From: Pelobacter seleniigenes DSM 18267
GTDB lineage: Bacteria > Desulfobacterota > Desulfuromonadia > Desulfuromonadales > Geopsychrobacteraceae
Length of the DNA stretch: 64,000 bases
Reading direction: 5' to 3'
NCBI RefSeq assembly: GCF_000711225.1
Contig: NZ_JOMG01000005.1
Coordinates: forward strand, 186,001-250,000
In this document: positions 52,813-61,583 of the stretch, piece after piece
Layout of the letters: every line of letters begins with the position of its first letter
Position numbering within the stretch: position 1 is the first letter of the stretch
The notes under the pieces: generated by a model
The model's database searches: none
What the model was told of the DNA's origin: nothing
Seen by the model: the letters and a program-made list of their open reading frames with translations, nothing else
Program-made: the position numbers and the translations under genes

Positions 52813-53514
52813 GTGTTTGCAACTCTCAAGGAAGATCTGAAGGTGGTATTTGAACGAGATCCTGCGGTGCGCAGCGTTTTCGAAATCATCTTCTGCTATC
52901 CCGGTTTCCACGCCCTGGTTTTTTACCGTCTGTCCCATTGGCTCTGGGGGCACGAGTTCAAACTCCTTGGCCGCTTTATTTCCCATGTCGGGCGCTTTTT
53001 GACCGGAATTGAAATCCATCCTGGCGCGACCATCGGCAAGGGCTTTTTCATTGATCATGGAATGGGAGTGGTGATCGGTGAAACGGCCGAGATCGGTGAC
53101 AACTGTACGCTCTATCATGGGGTCACCTTGGGCGGGACCTCCTGGGCCAAGGAAAAGCGTCATCCGACCCTTGGCAATAATGTTATCGTCGGCTCCGGGG
53201 CCAAAATTCTGGGTCCGTTCAAGGTCGGTGACGACAGCAAGGTCGGTTCCAACTCCGTGGTTGTCAAGGAAGTCCCGGCTAATGCGACCGTAGTGGGAAT
53301 CCCCGGGCGAGTGGTCATTTCCGGAGAGCGCCGTATTGGTGTCGATCTGGAACATGATAAGTTGCCGGACCCGGTGGCTAAAGCCGTCAGTTGTGTATTT
53401 GACCAGATCCGGCGGCTGGAAGATCAGGTTGAGGCATTGCAGACCGAACAGAAACACTTACAGGCCGAGCTGGAACGCTACCAAAAACTTGAACAGCGTG
53501 AGGAAGTTATCTGA
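52813..53514 (+). CDS. cysE: Serine O-acetyltransferase
   Basis: A 233-residue acetyltransferase making O-acetylserine, the carbon skeleton for cysteine. It has an N-terminal helical part ([21 protein letters not shown]) and a left-handed beta-helix of hexapeptides with [20 protein letters not shown] (catalytic His and Asp) and [11 protein letters not shown]. After the beta-helix there is an unusual C-terminal coiled coil (about 195-230, [18 protein letters not shown]). The GTG start at 52813 follows GGGAGG. It shares one base with iscR, so cysteine supply and cluster assembly are coupled. Confidence 0.94.
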   Translation: MFATLKEDLKVVFERDPAVRSVFEIIFCYPGFHALVFYRLSHWLWGHEFKLLGRFISHVGRFLTGIEIHPGATIGKGFFIDHGMGVVIGETAEIGDNCTLYHGVTLGGTSWAKEKRHPTLGNNVIVGSGAKILGPFKVGDDSKVGSNSVVVKEVPANATVVGIPGRVVISGERRIGVDLEHDKLPDPVAKAVSCVFDQIRRLEDQVEALQTEQKHLQAELERYQKLEQREEVI

Positions 53515-53951
53515 TGAGAATGTCGACTAAGGCACAATATGCAGTCCGTGCACTCGTAAGTTTGAATCTCACCAGTGATGGGATGCCCGTCTCCATCAAG
53601 GAGATATCCGAACGAGAGAATATTTCTCTGAACTACCTGGAGCAGTTGTTCGTCAAACTGAGGCGGGGCAGCATCGTCAAGAGTGTCCGCGGTCCAGGCG
53701 GTGGTTATGTGCTGGCGCGGCCAGCCAAAGATATCCGCATTGATGAAGTGATCGATACAGTGGAAGAAACTCTTGTACCGGTGTCATGTATGAATGCCGA
53801 TGGCAGTTGTGCATGCGATTTTGAATGCACTACGCAGATGGTCTGGCAGGGATTGGGAAATCAGATTCGAGAATTTTTGTCCTCGTTGACCCTTGAGGAT
53901 TTAACCGATCAAGGTCGGCGGCGCCTGAGTGTCAGAGCGTCGAACAGCTAA
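53514..53951 (+). CDS. iscR: Rrf2-family Fe-S-sensing repressor IscR
   Basis: A 145-residue winged-helix regulator opening [17 protein letters not shown], with the recognition region ISLNYLEQLFVKLRR and the wing VRGPGGGYVLARP. Four cysteines (92, 99, 101, 105) lie where IscR binds its [2Fe-2S] cluster, although the spacing differs a little from E. coli (92, 98, 104). The cluster form would repress this operon and the free form could act elsewhere. The ATG overlaps the cysE stop codon by one base. It is followed 33 bases later by nifS. Confidence 0.92.
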   Translation: MRMSTKAQYAVRALVSLNLTSDGMPVSIKEISERENISLNYLEQLFVKLRRGSIVKSVRGPGGGYVLARPAKDIRIDEVIDTVEETLVPVSCMNADGSCACDFECTTQMVWQGLGNQIREFLSSLTLEDLTDQGRRRLSVRASNS

Positions 53952-53984
53952 TACTTTTCATTTCTGTAATACCGGAGGATAGCA

Positions 53985-55205
53985 GTGGATAAGATCTATA
54001 TGGACAACAACGCAACGACGCGAGTTAAAGAAGAGGTGTTGGAGGCGATGTTGCCTTATTTTCGTGAACAGTTCGGAAATCCTTCCAGTGTTCACTGGGC
54101 CGGACGCATGGTCAGCGGTGCCATTGAGAAAGCCCGCGAGCAGGTTGCGGAATTGCTCAATTGTTCACCTGCGGAAGTCATCTTTCTCTCCTGTGGCAGT
54201 GAAGGTGACAACTATGCCATCAAGGGCACAGCCGATGCGTTAAAGGAAAAAGGGAACCATATCATTACCACTTCGGTGGAACATCCTGCTGTCCTGGAAA
54301 CCTGTCAATACCTCGAAAAGCGTGGCTATGAAGTCACTTACCTCAAGGTCGATCAAAACGGCATGCTCGATCTAGCCGAACTGGAAGCGGCGATTACCGA
54401 CAAAACCATCCTGATTTCCGTGATGTGGGCCAACAATGAAACCGGCAACCTGTTCCCCATTGAGGAGATCGGTGCGATCGCCAAAAAGTACAAGGTGCGT
54501 TTTCACACTGATGCGGTGCAGGCGGTCGGCAAGGTTCCGGTCGATGTCCGCAAAGCCAATGTCGATATGGCGGTGTTGTCCGGCCATAAAATTGGCGCTC
54601 CCAAAGGGGTTGGCGCCATGTACCTGCGTCGTGGGACCAAGATCACCCGGTTTATGGACGGTGGTCACCAGGAGCGGAATCGCCGCGCCGGAACCCACAA
54701 TGTGGCCAGTATCGTCGGCCTCGGGGTCGCTTGCGAACTGGCTCGCAAGAACCTTGAACAGGATTATACATACGTCCGCAAATTGCGCGACAAACTGGAA
54801 AAAGGCATCCTCGGCTCTATCCCGGAGGTCAAGCTGAACGGCCATCCGAATGCCGATCTGCGGTTGCCGAACACACTGAATGTCAGCTTTAACTATATTG
54901 AAGGCGAGTCGCTGTTGTTGTTCTTCGATATGAAAGGCATTGCCGCCTCATCCGGCTCGGCCTGTACCTCAGGTTCTTTGGAACCGTCCCATGTCATGGG
55001 CGCCATGGGAGTCGATATTGTCCTGGCTCACTCCAGCACCAGATTCAGTCTCAGCTCGGATAACACCGAAGCGGAGATCGATTTTGTCCTTCAGGAACTG
55101 CCGCCGATTGTGCAGCGCCTGCGCGAGATGAGTCCTTTGTACAATCGGGAAGATCCCACGCCCGTCGAATGTAGCGAATGCCGCATGGTGACGAAGGTTT
55201 TCTAA
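53985..55205 (+). CDS. nifS: Cysteine desulfurase, NifS type
   Basis: A 406-residue PLP enzyme that removes sulfur from cysteine as an enzyme persulfide for Fe-S clusters and tRNA thiolation. It opens MDKIYMDNNATTRV, has VEHPAV, HTDAVQAVGK, the PLP Lys in LSGHKIGAPKG and the catalytic Cys loop SSGSACTSGSLEPSHV. The sequence resembles the NifS subtype found in anaerobes rather than E. coli IscS. The GTG start is preceded by GGAGG. Sulfur probably goes to NifU and MnmA, both encoded directly downstream. Confidence 0.95.
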   Translation: MDKIYMDNNATTRVKEEVLEAMLPYFREQFGNPSSVHWAGRMVSGAIEKAREQVAELLNCSPAEVIFLSCGSEGDNYAIKGTADALKEKGNHIITTSVEHPAVLETCQYLEKRGYEVTYLKVDQNGMLDLAELEAAITDKTILISVMWANNETGNLFPIEEIGAIAKKYKVRFHTDAVQAVGKVPVDVRKANVDMAVLSGHKIGAPKGVGAMYLRRGTKITRFMDGGHQERNRRAGTHNVASIVGLGVACELARKNLEQDYTYVRKLRDKLEKGILGSIPEVKLNGHPNADLRLPNTLNVSFNYIEGESLLLFFDMKGIAASSGSACTSGSLEPSHVMGAMGVDIVLAHSSTRFSLSSDNTEAEIDFVLQELPPIVQRLREMSPLYNREDPTPVECSECRMVTKVF

Positions 55206-55247
55206 AGAATTCTGTTGGTCAAAAGACTAAATTCAAGGAGCGATGTT

Positions 55248-55622
55248 ATGTATACCGAAAAAGTAATGGATCATTTTTCCAACCCGCGGAACGTGGGTGA
55301 AATCGAGAATGCCGACGGGGTCGGCGAAGTCGGCAATGCCTCTTGTGGCGATATCATGAAAATTTACCTGAAAGTCGAAGACGACATTATTAAAGATGTC
55401 AAGTTCAAGACCTTCGGTTGTGGCGCTGCCATTGCCACTTCGTCCATGGTGACGGAGATGGCGATCGGCAAGACGATTGATGAAGCCCTCATTCTGACCA
55501 ATCAGGCTGTGGCCGAGGCCCTCGACGGTCTACCGCCGGCCAAAATGCACTGTTCGAACCTGGCTGCTGATGCTCTCCATGAAGCAATCAAGAACTATCG
55601 AGAGCAGCATTCCAAAGTCTGA
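55248..55622 (+). CDS. nifU: Fe-S scaffold protein, NifU-N/IscU type
   Basis: A 124-residue scaffold on which Fe-S clusters are built. The three ligand cysteines are visible: Cys33 in NASCGD (with the stabilising Asp35), Cys58 in FGCGAA and Cys102 in MHCSNLA. It lacks the ferredoxin and Nfu domains of full-length NifU and also lacks the IscU LPPVK chaperone motif in standard form (LPPAK here). The ATG at 55248 was chosen over an earlier GTG because AAGGAG lies 7 bases upstream. It follows nifS by 42 bases. Confidence 0.95.
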   Translation: MYTEKVMDHFSNPRNVGEIENADGVGEVGNASCGDIMKIYLKVEDDIIKDVKFKTFGCGAAIATSSMVTEMAIGKTIDEALILTNQAVAEALDGLPPAKMHCSNLAADALHEAIKNYREQHSKV

Positions 55623-55737
55623 ACAGGAGCGGTTTAACGGTTTTATCCCAGGGCTCCGCAAGCAATTGCCGAGCCCTTTTCTCTGCCTGCGTTCCATGGT
55701 CTTGGGCCCGGCATCGGCAGGAATGATTGAGGGTTAA

Positions 55738-56802
55738 GTGAAAAAAAAGGTTGTTGTCGCCATGAGCGGCGGGGTGGATTCTTCGGTAACAGCAGCAATG
55801 TTACTTGAACAAGGGTACGATGTTTCCGGCATGACCATGAAGTTGTGGGATCAGCGGTTTGCCGGGGTTTCCGATCAGGTGATGGAAAACCTGCCGGACG
55901 CGGCCGGTGATGCCCGCAAGGTTGCCGATCAATTACAGATAAAACATCATGTCGTTGATTTTATGGCCGACTTCAGGAATCGGGTGGTCACGCCCTTTTG
56001 CCAGGAGTATTTTACCGGCCGGACTCCTAATCCCTGTGCCCTGTGCAACAAACAGATAAAATTCGGACTGCTCCTCGACAAGGCCCGTGAACTGGGCGCG
56101 GACTATCTGGCGACCGGACATTATGTCCGTCTTGCCGAACGCTCCGGCCGTTATCTGATCCGCAAGGCCGATGACCTCAAAAAAGATCAGAGTTATTTCC
56201 TGTTCGGCCTGAATCAGGAACAGCTCCGCTCCTGCCTTTTCCCCCTTGGTGAGTTCAACAAACAACAAGTCCGCGAAAAAGCCGCCGGCCTGCAACTGCC
56301 GGTGGCCACCAAGTCGGAAAGCCAGGATATCTGTTTTATCCCGGACGGCGACTATGTCAACTTCCTTGAACGCCAAGCCGGTGGCGGACGCTTGAGTGGG
56401 GAGATTGTCCATGTTTCCGGGCGGGTGCTCGGCAGTCACCAGGGGGTGTATCGTTACACCATCGGGCAGCGCAAAGGGTTGGGGATCGGCTGGCATGAGC
56501 CGCTGTTTGTGATCGCCATTGATGTGAATGATCGCAAGATCATTGTTGGCGAAAAAAAATATCTCAACAAGCAGGAACTTCTTGCTGTTGATTGCAACTG
56601 GAGCATCGCCGCGCCCAATGAACCGATCAGCGCGGCCTGTCGCATCCGCTATCGGCATCAGGAGGTGCCAGCCCGGATTGAGCCGCTGGAGAGCGGTCAG
56701 GTGAAGGTTGTTTTCGAGCGGCCGCAGGACGGGATCACTCCCGGCCAGGCCGCCGTGTTCTACGATAATGACCTGGTCCTGGGGGGGGGCTGGATTCAAT
56801 GA
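55738..56802 (+). CDS. mnmA: tRNA-specific 2-thiouridylase
   Basis: A 354-residue enzyme that adenylates U34 of Lys, Glu and Gln tRNAs and inserts sulfur to give 2-thiouridine. It has the PP-loop SGGVDSS at 10-16, the active-site pair in NPCALCNKQIKFG (Cys100, Cys103) and Cys199 in SESQDICF, plus the C-terminal beta-barrel with GQRKGLGIG. Sulfur would come from NifS, encoded two genes upstream. Start is GTG with GAGGG nearby. The next gene overlaps by 4 bases. Confidence 0.96.
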   Translation: MKKKVVVAMSGGVDSSVTAAMLLEQGYDVSGMTMKLWDQRFAGVSDQVMENLPDAAGDARKVADQLQIKHHVVDFMADFRNRVVTPFCQEYFTGRTPNPCALCNKQIKFGLLLDKARELGADYLATGHYVRLAERSGRYLIRKADDLKKDQSYFLFGLNQEQLRSCLFPLGEFNKQQVREKAAGLQLPVATKSESQDICFIPDGDYVNFLERQAGGGRLSGEIVHVSGRVLGSHQGVYRYTIGQRKGLGIGWHEPLFVIAIDVNDRKIIVGEKKYLNKQELLAVDCNWSIAAPNEPISAACRIRYRHQEVPARIEPLESGQVKVVFERPQDGITPGQAAVFYDNDLVLGGGWIQ

Positions 56803-58094
56803 ATTCCACCGTTGCCTTTGTTACCCTGGGCTGTAAAACGAATCAGTTTGAATCGGCAGCCATGAGCGAACAGCTGCAGCTGGCCGGTTACAATCAAGTC
56901 GACTTCGAAGACGGAGCGGAACTGGTTGTCGTCAATACCTGTACGGTGACCGCGGCGACCGACGCCCAATCGCGCAACCTGATTCGCCGGGCCAGACGCC
57001 TCAACCCGGCGGCACGGGTGGTGGTGACCGGCTGCTACGCGCAAATCGACCCGGAACGGCTGCGCCAGCTGCCCGGAGTTTCGCTGGTGCTCGGAAACCA
57101 GGAAAAAGCGCATCTGCTGGAATATCTGACCACCACGCCCGACTCCGGTCAGGTTGCGGTTTCCGACATTCGCAATGAGCGTACCATTGAACCGTTGAGT
57201 TTGCAGACCTTTGATCAGCGCAGCCGGGCTTTTGTGCAGATTCAGAACGGCTGCAATGCCTTTTGCTCCTACTGCATCATTCCTTATGCCCGGGGCCGCA
57301 GCAGGTCTGTGCCCTTGGCCGAAGTGGTCAACCAGGTTGTGCAACTATCCGCCAATGGCTATCCGGAGATTGTCCTGACCGGGATCCATATCGGCTGCTA
57401 CGGTCAAGATCTGGAGGCAAAGACCGATCTGCTCGGTTTGCTGCGTGCCATTGAAGCCTCTGAGTTTTCCGGGCGGTTGCGGCTCGGCTCCATTGAACCG
57501 ACTGAATTGCCGATCGAGCTGTATCGTTATATCGCTGATTCCCCCTGGATCTGCCCGCATTTTCATATCCCTCTGCAGGCTGGTGATGACCAGGTGCTGA
57601 TGCGCATGAACCGGCATTACACCGCTGAGTATTTTCTGGAGCTGATCGAAGATGTGCAGCGACTGCTGCCCGACAGCGCCATCGGCCTGGACGTTATTAC
57701 TGGTTTCCCCGGTGAAACCAGCGAAGAGTTTGCCAATACCTACCGATTATTGGAGCAGCTGCCTTTTTCCCACCTGCATGTTTTTCCATTCAGTAAACGC
57801 GCAGGGACTCCCGCAGCGCAGATGTCCGGGCAGATTCCGGCTCCGGTGGCCAAACAACGGGCGGCCCAATTGCGCCAGCTGGGGGAGGAAAAATATGTCG
57901 CCTATTGTCGGCGTTTCATTGGCCGTGAGCTCGAACTGGTCATTGAGGGGGGCGAAGTTGATGGGGTAAGAAGGGGGCTGGCAGAAAATTATCTGCCGGT
58001 TCGGGTTGTTGCCGGGAAAGAGTGCCAGGGAACCTTGCAGAAAGCGCTGATCAAGGATTTTCGCGACGATACTCTGTTTGGAGAGCTGCTCTGA
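56799..58094 (+). CDS. mtaB: tRNA N6-threonylcarbamoyladenosine methylthiotransferase
   Basis: A 431-residue radical SAM methylthiotransferase that turns t6A37 into ms2t6A37 in ANN-decoding tRNAs. The N-terminal cluster ligands are Cys12, Cys48 and Cys79, and the radical SAM cluster is CNAFCSYC with Cys152, Cys156 and Cys159. A short TRAM-like end is present. The opening FVTLGCKTNQFES and NGCNAFCSYCIIPYARGRSRS are MtaB-type and differ from MiaB at 41.3 kb. It ends the cysE-iscR-nifS-nifU-mnmA-mtaB unit, coupled by ATGA overlap to mnmA. Confidence 0.93.
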   Translation: MNSTVAFVTLGCKTNQFESAAMSEQLQLAGYNQVDFEDGAELVVVNTCTVTAATDAQSRNLIRRARRLNPAARVVVTGCYAQIDPERLRQLPGVSLVLGNQEKAHLLEYLTTTPDSGQVAVSDIRNERTIEPLSLQTFDQRSRAFVQIQNGCNAFCSYCIIPYARGRSRSVPLAEVVNQVVQLSANGYPEIVLTGIHIGCYGQDLEAKTDLLGLLRAIEASEFSGRLRLGSIEPTELPIELYRYIADSPWICPHFHIPLQAGDDQVLMRMNRHYTAEYFLELIEDVQRLLPDSAIGLDVITGFPGETSEEFANTYRLLEQLPFSHLHVFPFSKRAGTPAAQMSGQIPAPVAKQRAAQLRQLGEEKYVAYCRRFIGRELELVIEGGEVDGVRRGLAENYLPVRVVAGKECQGTLQKALIKDFRDDTLFGELL

Positions 58095-58115
58095 TGACCG
58101 ACTGCGGCATTGTGG

Positions 58116-59405
58116 TCAATCGCGATTCAGGGCCAGGGCGCGGCCGCGAGCAACATTGACCTTGAGGAGCAATAATCCGCCGATAATAAAAAATATCCCC
58201 AGAGCCAGGATTGAATCGCGCGAGCTGCCACTGAGGTCCGTAATCAGGGCAAACAGCAAGGGGCCGAAAATCGCGGCAAACCTGGAGCTGATGGTGAAAA
58301 AACCGAAAAATTCAGCGGCCTGGGGCAGGGGAACCATGCTCGCATACAGGGAACGGCTGAGGGCTTGGCTACCACCCAGCACCAAGGCGATCACTGCACC
58401 CAGAATCCAGAATTCAACCGCTGACTTCATGACGTAGGCATAACAGCAAACCGCAAGAAAAATCACCAGGCTGAGGATGATGCTGGGTAAGGTTCCCAGC
58501 CTGGTACTCAACCGACCGAACAAAATGGCTCCGGGCATGGCCATGAACTGGATCATCAGGAAACAACCGATGATGGTCGCCTGTCCCAATTGCAACTCTT
58601 CCCGGGCGTAGACTGCCGAGACGCTGATTAACGTCTGAATCCCATCGTTGTAACAAAGAAACGCCAGCAGAAAGAGGCAGAGATCGCGGTAACGCAGCAG
58701 TTTGCGGAAGCGCGCCAAGTAGTTTGCCAAAGCAAGGGTCTGCACCGGCTGATTTGATTTTGCGGTTGCCGGTAAAAAAATAAAGGTCGGCAGGGCAAAG
58801 GCAAACCACCACAGGGCGGTGAGCAGGAAACCGAACCGGGTCGCAGCGGCAACGCTGGCAAAGCCGAACAGATCATGTTTGAGGATCAGCCCAAAAGCCA
58901 GCGCCAGCATCAGGCCACCACCAATGTAACCGTAGGCATAGCCCCGGGCCGAGAGGCGGTCGGCATGTTCCAGCGCTACCAGGTGGGGCAGGTAGGCGTT
59001 ATAAAAAATATTGCTGCCGGCAAAAGAGAAGTTGGCCAGGATGAACAGCCCTGCCACTAACAGGTAATTGTTGTCACCGGGCAGGGCCAACAGAGCCGTA
59101 GCGCAACAGCCTGCCGTACAAAAGACCAGCAATAGCCCTTTATGCCAGCCCCGTCGATCGGCCAGGGCACCAAGTGCCGGAGCGATCAAGGCAATCAGCA
59201 GCATGGAGATGGCGACACTGTAACCCCAAAGGCTGGTCGCGGCAAAGGAATGCCCGGGAGCAAAAAACAGTCTGGCACCGTCCACGGGGACCAGGCTGAC
59301 AAAGTAGACCGGCAGGACCGCGGCCAGAATGACCGTAGCAAAGGCCGAGTTGGCCCAGTCATACATGCACCAGCCGAAATGGGCTTTGCTGGTTTGATTT
59401 TTCAC
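58116..59405 (-). CDS. MFS transporter, UMF1 (Atg22-like) family
   Basis: A 429-residue inner-membrane protein with about 12 helices. It has the Atg22/UMF1 opening GWCMYDWANSAFATVILAAVLPVYF, the loop PALGALADRRGWHKG (MFS motif A) and NAYLPHLV. Yeast Atg22 is an amino-acid exporter; bacterial substrates are unknown. The gene is convergent with mtaB, separated by 21 bases, and stands alone. Confidence 0.85.
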   Translation of the reverse strand: MKNQTSKAHFGWCMYDWANSAFATVILAAVLPVYFVSLVPVDGARLFFAPGHSFAATSLWGYSVAISMLLIALIAPALGALADRRGWHKGLLLVFCTAGCCATALLALPGDNNYLLVAGLFILANFSFAGSNIFYNAYLPHLVALEHADRLSARGYAYGYIGGGLMLALAFGLILKHDLFGFASVAAATRFGFLLTALWWFAFALPTFIFLPATAKSNQPVQTLALANYLARFRKLLRYRDLCLFLLAFLCYNDGIQTLISVSAVYAREELQLGQATIIGCFLMIQFMAMPGAILFGRLSTRLGTLPSIILSLVIFLAVCCYAYVMKSAVEFWILGAVIALVLGGSQALSRSLYASMVPLPQAAEFFGFFTISSRFAAIFGPLLFALITDLSGSSRDSILALGIFFIIGGLLLLKVNVARGRALALNRD

Positions 59406-59563
59406 GGTGGCTCCAAAGGCAGATCTCTAAAATGTTATTGGGCTGATGTGGCACTGACCATGTAAAGTTGAAAAACAATAGAAGGATATGGTTGTTCTGT
59501 AAAGAATTGAATAGGGAGGGCTTGGCGTTCGTGAGCGGTTAGTTTTTTTCACCCCCATCCCGG

Positions 59564-59644
59564 CCTTCCCCCATTCAAGGGGGAAGGAGAAAAACACATT
59601 TATTTACACAACTGTTTTCCCCCATTTCAGTGGGAAGGGGGAAA
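59564..59644. repeat. Two C-run/G-run hairpins in the gap before the efflux operon
   Basis: CCTTCCCCC...GGGGGAAGG (59564-59587) and TTTCCCCC...GGGGGAAA (59616-59644) are close hairpins. The second is followed by ACCACTTGTCAG, recalling the word after the hairpin at 3350-3373. They lie in the 271-base gap between the MFS gene and the 3' end of the efflux operon, where they could end the operon transcript. No gene was seen in the gap. Confidence 0.5.
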
Positions 59645-59676
59645 CCACTTGTCAGCAATTTTGAGATCAAAAAAGT

Positions 59677-60879
59677 CTACTCATGGCGCAGGGCATCAAT
59701 CGGATTCAGGCTGGCGGCGCGGCGAGCCGGGAAATAGCCGAAGATGACGCCGATAGCGGCGGAAAAGAGAAACGCCACCAGGTTGATGCCGAGGCTGAAA
59801 ATATAGGGGATTCCCATCAGGCCGGCGAGCGCCACCGAAGCGATAGTGGCCAGGGTCAGACCGATTAGACCGCCGATGCTGGAGAGCACCACGGCTTCGA
59901 TGAGAAACTGCAATAGGACTTCCCGCTCCAGCGCACCGATGGCCAGACGAATACCAATTTCTCGGGTGCGCTCGGTCACCGAGACCAGCATGATGTTCAT
60001 GATGCCGATTCCGCCGACCAACAGGCTGACCGCGGCCACGGCGCCGAGCAGCAGGGTGAGGATTTTGGTGGTGCTGGTCAGGGTTTCGGCGATTTGCCGG
60101 GTATCCACTACGCGGAAGTCGTCATCTTCGTTCTCCGCTATTTTGCGCCGTTCACGCATCAGCAGGGTAATCTGTTTTTTTACCGGGTCGATGGACTTGG
60201 CGTCCTTGACCGAAATCATCAACCGACTGACATCCTGGCTGCCGGTCAGGCGGCGCTGGACCGTGCGGATCGGCATGACCACGACATCATCCTGATCGGA
60301 GCCCATAGCGGACTGCCCTTTGGCTTTTAACAGGCCGATGACTTCACAGGAAAAATTGGAAATGCGGATCTGGCTGCCGACCGGGTTCTGCCGGTCAAAG
60401 AGCTTTTCGCGGACCGTTTCGCCAATCACACAGACCGCCTTGCCGGCGCGCTGCTCGGTGGTGCTGAAGGTGCGTCCGGCGACCAGAGTCCAGTTGCCCG
60501 CCGGGAAATAATCGTCATTACTGCCGTAAACGATGGTCGACCAGTTGTTGGCCAGGTACACGGCGGTGGTGGCCTTGTTGGCCAGCGGGGCAACCCATTC
60601 GGCACTGGAGATCTGGTTGCGGATCGCTTCGACATCGCTGTTCTTGAACCTTGGGGCGTCGCCGGAGCCGGGACCGAAGCGTTGACCGGGGAGGACGATG
60701 ATCAGGTTGCTCCCCATACTGGAAATCTGGCTGGAGATGGATTTGGTTGCGCCGTTGCCCAAAGTGACCATGGTAATGACCGCGGCAACGCCGATAACGA
60801 TGCCGAGGATGGTCAGGAACGAGCGCATCAGGTTGCGGCGGATAGCGCGAATGGCCAACAGCAGGGTATTCCAGAGCAT
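59677..60879 (-). CDS. MacB-type ABC permease (FtsX-like, separate from its ATPase)
   Basis: A 400-residue membrane protein with one N-terminal helix (about 18-40), a periplasmic MacB core domain (about 45-240) and three C-terminal helices of the FtsX type, with the coupling motif EIGIRLAIGA and the ending RRAASLNPIDALRHE. In E. coli MacB this part is fused to the ATPase; here it is a separate protein whose start overlaps the ATPase stop codon by one base. These pumps do not pass substrate through the membrane. They drive periplasmic material out through TolC by mechanotransmission. Confidence 0.92.
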   Translation of the reverse strand: MLWNTLLLAIRAIRRNLMRSFLTILGIVIGVAAVITMVTLGNGATKSISSQISSMGSNLIIVLPGQRFGPGSGDAPRFKNSDVEAIRNQISSAEWVAPLANKATTAVYLANNWSTIVYGSNDDYFPAGNWTLVAGRTFSTTEQRAGKAVCVIGETVREKLFDRQNPVGSQIRISNFSCEVIGLLKAKGQSAMGSDQDDVVVMPIRTVQRRLTGSQDVSRLMISVKDAKSIDPVKKQITLLMRERRKIAENEDDDFRVVDTRQIAETLTSTTKILTLLLGAVAAVSLLVGGIGIMNIMLVSVTERTREIGIRLAIGALEREVLLQFLIEAVVLSSIGGLIGLTLATIASVALAGLMGIPYIFSLGINLVAFLFSAAIGVIFGYFPARRAASLNPIDALRHE

Positions 60880-61583
60880 CAGTGCGGCCCTCCATTGTGC
60901 TGATCGTGATCCACCCGACCGTCGACAAAGCGGATCTCCCGGCTGGCGTAGGCCGCCATGTCCGGCTCGTGGGTGACCATGATCACGGTGATGCCGAGGT
61001 CGCGGTTTAACGAGGTCAGCAGGCCCATGATCTCTTCGCTGGTCTGGGTGTCGAGGTTGCCGGTCGGCTCGTCAGCCAGCAGGACGGTCGGGCTGGTGAC
61101 AATGGCTCGGGCGATGGCGACCCGTTGCTGCTGGCCACCGGAGAGTTCGCCTGGATTATGATGCTCCCAGCCGGCCAGGCCGACCTGGGCCAGGGCGGTG
61201 CGCGCGGCCTGGTGGCGAATTGACGCCTTTTCCCCTCGATAGATCAGCGGCAGCTCGACGTTTTCCAGTGCGGTGGTGCGGGCCAGCAGGTTGAAGCCCT
61301 GAAACACGAAACCGAGGAAATGACGGCGCAGCAGCGCGCGCTGATTACGGCTGAGCTGTTCGATATGCACCCCCTGGAACAGGTAGCTGCCGCTGGTCGG
61401 GGTGTCAAGGCAACCGAGGATATTCATGGTTGTCGATTTGCCTGAACCGCTGGCACCCATGACCGCCACAAACTCGCCGGCCGCAATGTTCAGATCGATC
61501 CCCTTCAGTGCCTGGAAAGCTGCCTGACCCGTGCCGTAGGTCTTGGTGATGTCGGCAAGTTGAATCAACGGCTGTTCGGTCAT
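60879..61583 (-). CDS. MacB-type ABC ATPase
   Basis: A 234-residue ATPase of the LolD/MacB group with Walker A GASGSGKST, Q-loop FVFQGFNLL, signature LSGGQQQRVAIARA, Walker B VLLADEPTGNLD and the H-loop in VTHEP. The ATG at 61583 (MTEQPLIQLADITKTYG) was chosen over a longer open frame upstream, which overlaps the adaptor gene and is not protein-like. It overlaps the adaptor stop codon by 4 bases, as expected for coupled expression. Confidence 0.94.
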   Translation of the reverse strand: MTEQPLIQLADITKTYGTGQAAFQALKGIDLNIAAGEFVAVMGASGSGKSTTMNILGCLDTPTSGSYLFQGVHIEQLSRNQRALLRRHFLGFVFQGFNLLARTTALENVELPLIYRGEKASIRHQAARTALAQVGLAGWEHHNPGELSGGQQQRVAIARAIVTSPTVLLADEPTGNLDTQTSEEIMGLLTSLNRDLGITVIMVTHEPDMAAYASREIRFVDGRVDHDQHNGGPH

